This document shows, piece after piece, positions 1 to 4,930 of a DNA stretch of 5,620 nt. This DNA is from Candidatus Methanoplasma sp. GTDB lineage: Archaea > Thermoplasmatota > Thermoplasmata > Methanomassiliicoccales > Methanomethylophilaceae. The stretch lies in assembly GCA_031271555.1 (NCBI GenBank), contig JAISVN010000089.1:1-5620 (forward strand), given 5' to 3'. Every line of letters starts with the position of its first letter. Position 1 is the stretch's first letter. The translations under genes were made by a program, and so were the position numbers. The notes under the pieces are model-generated. The model was not told the DNA's origin. It saw only the letters and a list, made by a program, of their open reading frames with translations, and made no database searches.

Positions 1-955
1 CTGGCATGTCGTAGTTTATCACATACGATATATCGTCTATATCCAGACCTCTGGCTGCTACATCGGTGGCGATCAGGATCTCTATCTTATCGTCTCTGAA
101 ATCCTTAAGGACCTTCTCCCTCTTTGACTGCGGCATGTCTCCGTGGATGGCTTTCACTCTGTAGTCCAGTTCGGAGAGCCTCTCATCCAGGATATCGACC
201 ATCTTCTTGGTCTGGCAGAATATTATGGCCTTCGGTTTGTCTATATCGAGGATCCTCGTGAGGGCCCAGGATTTGTTCCTTCTTCCCACCGAGATAAAAT
301 ACTGCTTCGTCAGGTCCAGGACCATCTCGTCCTTGGAGACGCTGATCTCCTTCGGCTTCCTCATGTAGTCGCCGGCCAGGCGCTTTATGTCCTCAGGCAT
401 TGTCGCGGAGAACAGCAGGGTCTGCCTGCTCCTCGGCATTGCGGACAGTATATACTCTATGTCCTCTATGAATCCCATATCCAGCATCCTGTCCGCTTCG
501 TCCAGGACGACTATCTCTATCTTGCTGAGATTAAGGACTCCTCTGTTGATCATGTCCTTGACCCTTCCCGGCGTCCCGGCTATGATGTCGGCGCCTTTCT
601 CGAGCCTTTTTATCTGCCCTTCGATGCTTGCCCCGCCGTATATCGGGACGCTTTCGTGCCCGGTGTATCTGGCGATCAAGGTCAACTGGTCAGCGACCTG
701 GTTCGCAAGCTCCCTTGTGGGCACCAGTATTATAGAGGACGGGAGCTTCTGCTCTGAGTCCGTCCTCTGAAGTATAATAGAGCCGAAAGCCCCGGTCTTG
801 CCTGTTCCTGTCTGGGCCTGGGCGAACATGTCCGCGCCTTCAAGCCCTAACGGTACGGCTTCCATCTGTATGGGGGTGGGTTCATCCCACCCCATGTCAT
901 CCATTGCCTTTGCGATATCTTCAGATATGCCTAAATCTGTGAACTTTGAGATCAT
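1..955 (-). CDS. DEAD-box ATP-dependent RNA helicase, N-terminal 318 residues (3' end outside window)
   Basis: Cytoplasmic ATP-dependent RNA helicase of superfamily 2; family members unwind short RNA duplexes in ribosome assembly, RNA decay or cold adaptation. Reading the minus strand from 955 gives an uninterrupted frame with the motifs in order: Q motif with TPIQ at residues 27-30, motif I AQTGTGKT 47-54 (ATP binding), Ia PTRELA 79-84, GG 107-108, Ib TPGR 128-131, II DEAD 152-155 (catalytic), III SAT 183-185, IV IIFC 244-247, HGDMPQ 271-276, and V ATDVAARGLDI 296-306. Motif VI (HRxGRxGR) should lie just beyond the window edge. Both RecA-like lobes are present as far as seen, with no frameshift. 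There is almost no N-terminal extension, as in compact DeaD/CshA-type enzymes. The ATG at 955 is the first start after an in-frame TGA at 964-962 and has AGTGAT 5 nt upstream. The family call is certain; the exact orthologue (deaD-like or other) cannot be decided without the C-terminus. Confidence 0.97.
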   Translation of the reverse strand, partial: MISKFTDLGISEDIAKAMDDMGWDEPTPIQMEAVPLGLEGADMFAQAQTGTGKTGAFGSIILQRTDSEQKLPSSIILVPTRELANQVADQLTLIARYTGHESVPIYGGASIEGQIKRLEKGADIIAGTPGRVKDMINRGVLNLSKIEIVVLDEADRMLDMGFIEDIEYILSAMPRSRQTLLFSATMPEDIKRLAGDYMRKPKEISVSKDEMVLDLTKQYFISVGRRNKSWALTRILDIDKPKAIIFCQTKKMVDILDERLSELDYRVKAIHGDMPQSKREKVLKDFRDDKIEILIATDVAARGLDIDDISYVINYDMP

Positions 956-966
956 CGTACATCACT
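956..966 (-). promoter_or_regulatory. Ribosome-binding site of the helicase gene
   Basis: AGTGAT (minus strand, 966-961) ends 5 nt before the ATG at 955. GTGAT can pair with AUCAC in the usual archaeal 16S rRNA 3' end. The large surface-protein gene has the same motif at the same spacing, which supports both starts. Confidence 0.6.
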
Positions 967-978
967 GATCCAAACCGC

Positions 979-1013
979 CTGCGACTGCTACGCAGACACC
1001 TCTGTTTCGGTGT
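979..1013 (-). promoter_or_regulatory. Two abutting hairpins in the helicase leader region
   Basis: Two perfect 5-bp inverted repeats touch each other. CTGCG/CGCAG pairs 979-983 with 991-995 (7-nt loop), and ACACC/GGTGT pairs 996-1000 with 1009-1013 (8-nt loop). The first lies inside the expected 5' untranslated region, 24-40 nt before the start codon. The second sits at or just upstream of the transcription start expected from the TATA element, so it may be an mRNA 5'-end structure or a DNA operator. A 4-bp alternative (CTGC/GCAG with a 3-nt loop) competes with the first stem. Stems this short can arise by chance; the role is inferred. Confidence 0.35.
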
Positions 1014-1025
1014 TGCTAACATCCC

Positions 1026-1041
1026 TTTATAATATATACTT
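1026..1041 (-). promoter_or_regulatory. Archaeal TATA-type promoter of the helicase gene
   Basis: The minus strand reads AAGTATATATTATAAA across 1041-1026, a strong A/T-only box in otherwise mixed sequence. Archaeal TATA boxes are centred about 26 bp before the transcription start, which predicts a start near 1003-1008 and a leader of roughly 50 nt before the ATG at 955. It lies about 85 bp past the stop of the upstream surface-protein gene, so the helicase is probably transcribed on its own. Confidence 0.65.
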
Positions 1042-1123
1042 ACCTGGAAGAACGGCTCCGGGAGAGATCGGAAATGAGGTTTGAGAACAGGTTTTTAAGG
1101 TCGGCTGAAAGGGGAGGTGCCGC

Positions 1124-4100
1124 TCACTTTTCTTCTTCCTCTTTCCTCCGCTTCGCTATTACGAAGAAGAATATCGCAAGGGCGGCAGCTGCGATGACCA
1201 TCAGCGCTATTGCGGTCGTCAGGAAGGCTGGGTGTTTGTTTTCCCCCTCGCCCCAGGTCTCGTTCCTGTGCAGTCCGCCTATCATTATCTCGATGTCCCC
1301 AGTTATGTTCTCCAGAGTATAGAATCCATTGACATTTTCCAGAAGGGTCGTGTTCACAATGACATCCGCCTCCATATAAGGGTCGTCCAACACCACTGAG
1401 AAGACGAACGAACCTCCGTGTTGTACATTTTTGGAATAACCATCGGCTGGTTTGGCTGTGAACCCTGACCCGGACGGAAGGGATACGTCATATGTGTTCG
1501 GTATCACCCCTTCCACCGTCACCATCACGTTGGAGGTTATGTTCCCTATCCTGTAGATGCCGTTCGACGAGTTCAGCAATTTACCGTTCGCTTTCACCAT
1601 TGGAGGGGATCTGTCGTATTCGGGATCCAGATCGACGGCGAATGTGAATGTCCCATTGTGTTCGACCATTGAAGGGTCGGTTGCATTCACTGTATACCCT
1701 GTTCCGGACGGCGTCGATACACGGTATTTGTTTAAGGCCACTCCCTCCACTGTTATCGTTGTGTCCGAAACTATGTTGGATACTGCGTATATTCCATCTA
1801 CCGGCTCGATCGGCACTCCGTTGGCTTTCACAACCGGCAACGACCTTGTGTACCCGGGGAGCATTTCCAGCGTGAACATGAAAGAATCGCCGCTGGCTAC
1901 CGGAGAGGAGTACCCGTCCGATGGGGACAGGACATATCCTGCACCCTCAACCAATTCGACGTTGTATTTTGCTGCGACCGTGATGTCGAAGGATGTCGTT
2001 CTGATCACTCCCTCCTCTTCATAGCTGACGGCAACGATGACGGTCCCCAACGTAATGAGAGCCGCCCCTTCCAGAGGATCGGTGGCGAATCCTGCGACAT
2101 CAGTGAAGTCGGTTATCTGCCTGGGCGGTTTGTCCGGATACGATATTTCTACTATCAATCCTTGGAGATCGAGGGCGTCTCCTTCGTTATATGATGTTTT
2201 GCTGGGGATGGCTATGATGTCAATGCTTCCGGATATCGGCCTGAGTATCGGATACCCGTCATTCTCCACCAGATCTATCGTCCACACGTCGTTGAAATTC
2301 CATCCGTCTACGTCGACAGAGTTTATTTCTGTGGGATCGATGAAGAATATCGATTCGCCGATCTTGGCCGCATTGAGACTCGGCCTCAACTGTTCTGTTT
2401 CTTTGGCGCCTGACCCTTTGGAGCCTTCCCTCGGTTTGCCGTCTGCGTTTCCATCGACGGTTGATTCTCCTTCCCCCGTCACGGCATCGGCAACATCTGT
2501 TCCGTTGACCGTCAGCTGACCTTTCAGGAAATAGCAGTTTGTTATCATCGACGCGATGATCATTTTTGACTGTGGTTCCGGCAGGAATATGCTGCCGGCT
2601 ATGCTTCCCGCATATAATTTTGCGGATGCGACATATTCGTCTGATCGCAATAGCTCTGCGGCGACTTTGCCTGTGTTGTAGCAGTTGGTTATCGCTGACG
2701 TCCTTAAATGTTCCCAATACGGCGGGTAGTATTCTTGTTTTTGCGGCAGTGATATGCTGCCTGTTATGCCGCCTGTGTGTACTTTCACAGACGTATCCGA
2801 GTATTCATCCGACAGCGATACACTTGCTTTGACCGAACCTGTGTTGTAGCAGTCTGTTATTCTGTATTCTATTGACTGTACAGGCTGCGTAGATACATTT
2901 CCGGCTATGCCGCCTGCAAATGCGTCCGTATCTGCCGATGAAGGGGATGACAGCATTGCGGTGACAGGGGCAGTGTTGTAGCATTTCGTTATTGATGCTA
3001 CAGTGGATACGAAACCGACTATGCCGCCTGCGGATGAATCTGCGCTCCCGGATGAAGATGATGAAAACGTTGCAGTGACAGGACCTGTGTTATAGCAGTC
3101 TGTTATTGATTTCGAAAAAAGGTATAGATTTCCGGCTATGCCGCCCGCATATGAGTATCCTCCGGAGGATGGTGATACCCGGGCGATAACAGCGCCGGTG
3201 TTGTAGCAACCTTCTATCGGACCAGCATTGCCCGCTATGCCGCCTGCTATCGCCGCCGCAGTACTGTTTTCTGCCGGTGTCGATATTGCAGTGACGGTGC
3301 CGGTATTGTAGCAATCGGTCATCGGTGAATCCGAAACTCCGGCTATACCCCCGGCGAACGTGCTTGAGGACATTTTTACAGATGCTGACATTGCAGTGAC
3401 GGAACCTGTGTTGTAGCAGTCGGCTATTGGCAAAGAAAATAAGTTACCGACTATGCCTCCTGCGCATGCAGATGTTTGTTTTAAAAATGACAGCGATGCC
3501 GCAGTAACTGTGCTTGTGTTATAGCAGTTCGCGATCGACGGCGTTCCTGACAAGCCGACTGCGAAACCTACTATGCCTCCCGCATATGCGAATTTGTAGG
3601 AATCCGTGGATGCTACAGAGGTAACGGAACCGTCTACGATCCCAAGATCGGATATTAATGCACCCTCTGTGTATCCGAACATGCCTGAATATGCGCTCTC
3701 CGTTCCGTTGAACACTGCCGCATGCATACCTGATATCTTGTGGCCGTTACCGTTGAATGTCCCTTTGAATTTCGCACTTGGCATACCTATCGGGCTAAAG
3801 TTCCCATTGCTGTTGAATTCTGCCGTCTGTTCGTCCGATGATCCGGTGTCCACCTCCATCGAGTATGCGAACGGCTCGGTCCCGATCATCCCGCCTATTG
3901 CCAGAACATGTACTCCAACGGACAGCTCCGATATACCGGACAAGTTAACGGTGTTGCTGTCGCTATCATTGTATACCATTCCTGCCCAAGCATTCAGAGA
4001 AGATACCTGTCCTTCGTCTGGAGTTATGGTTATTGTCATATCCGCACCGGAGACGACCACAGACATTCGGATGCCTATTCCTCCATTGGTATCGTCGCTG

Positions 4101-4354
4101 ATACCGAAGATTATGTCATTGGAAAGATAGTATTTGCCATTAAGAGGGAATTCTCCGGATGACTCTCCCGTAGAACCCACCATAGCGAGCTCTTGCGGCG
4201 TGGATATCTTGATCCAGTCCTCGCCGGGAGGTGGTTCCGTTTCATTTGTTTCGCCGTTAGCACCGCCCGATGTTCCGATAGGGAACAGAGACAAAGCGGC
4301 AGTCATGAGAACTAACACAGCGACCACAGATAATATTGTAGGGGGTCTCATCAT
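1124..4354 (-). CDS. Large cell-surface adhesin-like protein: GLUG beta-solenoid, Big_3-like domain, three beta repeats, C-terminal membrane anchor
   Basis: A 1076-residue protein, probably secreted and held at the outer face of the membrane, likely in adhesion or surface layering. Residues 1 to about 30 are a signal peptide (MMRPP start, hydrophobic core 7-24) without a lipobox Cys. Residues 47-83 (ISTPQELAMVG ... YYLSNDI) and 185-245 (FSPIG, GTFNGNGHKISGM, SGMFG) form the usual opening of GLUG solenoids. Nine NCYNTG-type repeats follow at 256-612, then a closing WNFNDVWTID ... GYPILR segment (685-705), a Big_3-like Ig domain (711-795), three short beta repeats (797-872, 877-950, 955-1027), and a membrane helix (about 1042-1067) with tail KRRKEEEEK. 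Sixteen N-X-S/T sequons fit a glycosylated archaeal surface protein. The ATG at 4354 is preferred over that at 4351 because AGTGAT lies 5 nt before it; the stop is TGA. The ligand is unknown. The architecture is clear; the adhesin role is inferred. Confidence 0.93.
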   Translation of the reverse strand: MMRPPTILSVVAVLVLMTAALSLFPIGTSGGANGETNETEPPPGEDWIKISTPQELAMVGSTGESSGEFPLNGKYYLSNDIIFGISDDTNGGIGIRMSVVVSGADMTITITPDEGQVSSLNAWAGMVYNDSDSNTVNLSGISELSVGVHVLAIGGMIGTEPFAYSMEVDTGSSDEQTAEFNSNGNFSPIGMPSAKFKGTFNGNGHKISGMHAAVFNGTESAYSGMFGYTEGALISDLGIVDGSVTSVASTDSYKFAYAGGIVGFAVGLSGTPSIANCYNTSTVTAASLSFLKQTSACAGGIVGNLFSLPIADCYNTGSVTAMSASVKMSSSTFAGGIAGVSDSPMTDCYNTGTVTAISTPAENSTAAAIAGGIAGNAGPIEGCYNTGAVIARVSPSSGGYSYAGGIAGNLYLFSKSITDCYNTGPVTATFSSSSSGSADSSAGGIVGFVSTVASITKCYNTAPVTAMLSSPSSADTDAFAGGIAGNVSTQPVQSIEYRITDCYNTGSVKASVSLSDEYSDTSVKVHTGGITGSISLPQKQEYYPPYWEHLRTSAITNCYNTGKVAAELLRSDEYVASAKLYAGSIAGSIFLPEPQSKMIIASMITNCYFLKGQLTVNGTDVADAVTGEGESTVDGNADGKPREGSKGSGAKETEQLRPSLNAAKIGESIFFIDPTEINSVDVDGWNFNDVWTIDLVENDGYPILRPISGSIDIIAIPSKTSYNEGDALDLQGLIVEISYPDKPPRQITDFTDVAGFATDPLEGAALITLGTVIVAVSYEEEGVIRTTSFDITVAAKYNVELVEGAGYVLSPSDGYSSPVASGDSFMFTLEMLPGYTRSLPVVKANGVPIEPVDGIYAVSNIVSDTTITVEGVALNKYRVSTPSGTGYTVNATDPSMVEHNGTFTFAVDLDPEYDRSPPMVKANGKLLNSSNGIYRIGNITSNVMVTVEGVIPNTYDVSLPSGSGFTAKPADGYSKNVQHGGSFVFSVVLDDPYMEADVIVNTTLLENVNGFYTLENITGDIEIMIGGLHRNETWGEGENKHPAFLTTAIALMVIAAAALAIFFFVIAKRRKEEEEK
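1274..1966 (-). repeat. Three tandem short beta-repeat domains in the large surface protein
   Basis: Residues 797-872, 877-950 and 955-1027 align to one another by eye. The shared pattern is Y-x-V, then G-x-G-[YF]-T/V, D-G/P, a G-G/D/T-[ST]-F-x-F centre, VKANG or VNTT, N/D-G-[IF]-Y, then NI-[TV]-[SG]-[DN]-x-x-[IV]-x-[IV]-x-G. This is the general plan of widespread surface stalk repeats (GGSFxF ... GY ... VxxNG ... YxxxNITxDxxITV). I do not tie it to a named family with certainty; it may be close to the divergent InlB B-repeat group. The two repeats in the neighbouring surface protein are of the same type. Confidence 0.8.
1970..2224 (-). other. Big_3-like Ig domain within the large surface protein
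   Basis: Residues 711-795 contain IPSKTSYNEGDALDLQGL, VEISYPD, a central FTDV stretch, then LGTVIVAVSYEEEGVIRTTSFDITV. The pattern of P-x-K-x-x-Y-x-E-G-D-x-L-D-L-x-G-L-x-V followed by a final TxSFDITV strand is typical of bacterial Ig-like Big_3 domains. It separates the solenoid from the stalk repeats. Confidence 0.75.
2519..3589 (-). repeat. Nine GLUG-type solenoid repeats with an invariant Cys
   Basis: Residues 256-612 hold nine copies of AGGI[VA]G ... I-x-[NDK]-CYNTG-x-V-[TK]-A. The Cys of each copy is at residues 277, 313, 348, 383, 420, 458, 502, 558 and 607, so the spacing is 36, 35, 35, 37, 38, 44, 56 and 49 residues. The last copy reads NCYFLKG and ends the solenoid. At DNA level the copies are diverged but keep short identical blocks, for example a 20-bp plus-strand block starting GAACCTGTG at both 2835-2854 and 3402-3421. 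GLUG repeats are known from bacterial and archaeal surface proteins and are expected to stack as a beta-solenoid. Confidence 0.9.
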
Positions 4355-4359
4355 TGGTT

Positions 4360-4365
4360 ATCACT
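4360..4365 (-). promoter_or_regulatory. Ribosome-binding site of the large surface protein
   Basis: AGTGAT on the minus strand (4365-4360), 5 nt before the ATG at 4354. It can pair with the AUCAC of the archaeal 16S rRNA 3' end. The spacing favours the first of two consecutive ATG codons. Confidence 0.55.
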
Positions 4366-4444
4366 TTTAGTGGATACTGCCGCATGACACGGACTCGGCC
4401 AGATAGCGGCGGGATGACCATTATGACATAACATCGAAAGTTTA

Positions 4445-4458
4445 CACTAAATAGTCTG
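4445..4458 (-). promoter_or_regulatory. Candidate promoter of the large surface protein
   Basis: The minus strand reads GACTATTTAGTGTA across 4458-4445. ACTATTTAGT is a weak TATA-like element that would give a leader of about 70 nt. A better-looking box, TAGTATAAAG at 4558-4549, resembles the end of the helicase box but would imply a leader of about 170 nt. I cannot choose between them. The box at 4447-4456 is nearly palindromic and could also serve the plus strand. Confidence 0.3.
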
Positions 4459-4470
4459 CCAACATAGATT

Positions 4471-4680
4471 ATGGTGGAGTCCGATAGTTCCGGCTTCGGA
4501 AATATTGAATATGAATGGATATGTAATCTAACATTTGACGTAGAGATGCTTTATACTATCCAGAGTGGAAAACTGCATGCCTTACATCGTTTCCGTGTTT
4601 TCTGCCGTTCTATGAAATCGAAATCCTCTCAATATTTTCGGTTCAATGTGTCATTCATCATTCTTTTAGGCATTCATTAG
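4471..4680 (+). CDS. Doubtful 69-residue ORF, possibly part of a plus-strand transcript
   Basis: The only open frame on the plus strand here that has both a TATA-like box upstream (4447-4456) and a terminator-like hairpin 16 nt past its stop (4696-4711). The protein begins MVESDSSGFG, has a hydrophobic end (FIILLGIH) and matches no family I know. There is no AGTGAT-type motif ahead of the ATG, and the box is slightly too close for a leaderless start. It ends in TAG. If the organism uses pyrrolysine, reading through would add ten residues before TAA at 4711-4713. It may equally be chance or a non-coding RNA. Confidence 0.12.
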   Translation: MVESDSSGFGNIEYEWICNLTFDVEMLYTIQSGKLHALHRFRVFCRSMKSKSSQYFRFNVSFIILLGIH

Positions 4681-4711
4681 AAAATAGAGAAAAGCAGGCA
4701 GTGCCTTTTTT
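4681..4711. terminator. Hairpin with U-tracts on both strands, bidirectional terminator candidate
   Basis: AGGC/GCCT pairs 4696-4699 with 4703-4706 around a 3-nt loop. On the plus strand T4706-T4711 follows directly. On the minus strand the same stem is followed by CTTTTCTCTATTTT (4694-4681). It could end minus-strand transcription from the partial surface gene and any plus-strand transcript. The stem is only 4 bp, but archaeal termination depends mainly on the U-tract. Confidence 0.45.
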
Positions 4712-4714
4712 AAA

Positions 4715-4741
4715 GTTAATTACCAAAATAATCAGATTAAC
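4715..4741. repeat. 6-bp inverted repeat GTTAAT/ATTAAC
   Basis: GTTAAT at 4715-4720 and ATTAAC at 4736-4741 are perfect inverted copies with a 15-bp A/T-rich spacer. This could be a dimeric regulator site or a weak RNA stem. Nothing else supports a role, and A/T-rich sequence makes chance likely. Confidence 0.25.
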
Positions 4742-4745
4742 GAAC

Positions 4746-4768
4746 TGCCATATCCTTGCTATGGCAAG
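4746..4768. repeat. 7-bp inverted repeat with a competing internal hairpin
   Basis: TGCCATA (4746-4752) and TATGGCA (4760-4766) form a perfect 7-bp stem with a 7-nt loop. CTTGC (4755-4759) and GCAAG (4764-4768) form a second stem that shares bases with the first, so only one can form at a time. The repeat lies in the presumed 3' untranslated region of the partial surface gene or in an unassigned transcript. Confidence 0.4.
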
Positions 4769-4861
4769 ACCACATGCCGGATCATCAAAAGAAAGAAACC
4801 TCTGCTGCCACTGTGTGCATGTTTGGCCTGGATGATCGGATAAATGGCGCGGCATGCGCAC

Positions 4862-4888
4862 TTGAAAAATATGTTCGGAAAATATACC
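4862..4888 (-). terminator. T-tract terminator region after the partial surface gene
   Basis: On the minus strand, starting about 40 nt past the TAA, the sequence holds T4 (4882-4879) and T5 (4869-4865) inside two similar units, TATTTTCC and TATTTTTC. Short U-tracts without a strong hairpin are typical of archaeal 3' ends. A weak 4-bp stem (TGCC/GGCA, 4904-4918) precedes them. Confidence 0.4.
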
Positions 4889-4930
4889 GGCACCACAGAT
4901 CAATGCCTGTCGTTGGCACTGCTCCGATCA

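Larger units (their letters stand above)
4355..4930. other. 576-bp intergenic region without a convincing protein gene
   Basis: This gap separates the two surface-protein genes. The stretch from about 4440 to 4740 is visibly richer in A/T than the flanking coding sequence. It holds T-tracts just past the upstream gene, two inverted repeats (4715-4741 and 4746-4768), a hairpin with U-tracts on both strands (4681-4711), and A/T boxes near 4447-4456 and 4549-4558. ORFs here (69 aa plus, 81 aa minus from a TTG, 77 and 103 aa plus) show no recognisable domain. I see no tRNA, mobile element or decayed gene in it. Confidence 0.7.

Noticed and set aside
143..770. Plus-strand ORFs of 204 and 127 codons over the helicase
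   Set aside because: They are antisense to a frame with every helicase motif intact and show no recognisable domain.
1042..1123. A strong terminator just after the large surface protein
   Set aside because: The minus strand here has no run of more than three T and only a weak 4-bp stem (1102-1105 with 1119-1122), so I do not call one.
1557..2519. Plus-strand ORFs of 155 and 160 codons opposite the large surface protein
   Set aside because: They mirror the repeat-coding strand and look like a by-product of its codon use; their sequence shows no family features.
2539..3540. Regularly spaced plus-strand repeats that could suggest a CRISPR array
   Set aside because: The repeats code for the NCYNTG and AGGIAG motifs in frame, vary in sequence and have coding spacers, so they are protein repeats.
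3606..4130. 174-codon plus-strand ORF opposite the start of the surface protein
   Set aside because: It lies antisense to the signal peptide and first solenoid strands, which are clearly real; its Pro/Ser-rich sequence has no recognisable domain.
4658..4903. 81-codon minus-strand ORF in the intergenic region
   Set aside because: It starts at TTG, has no ribosome-binding motif I can see, and runs through the terminator and both inverted repeats.
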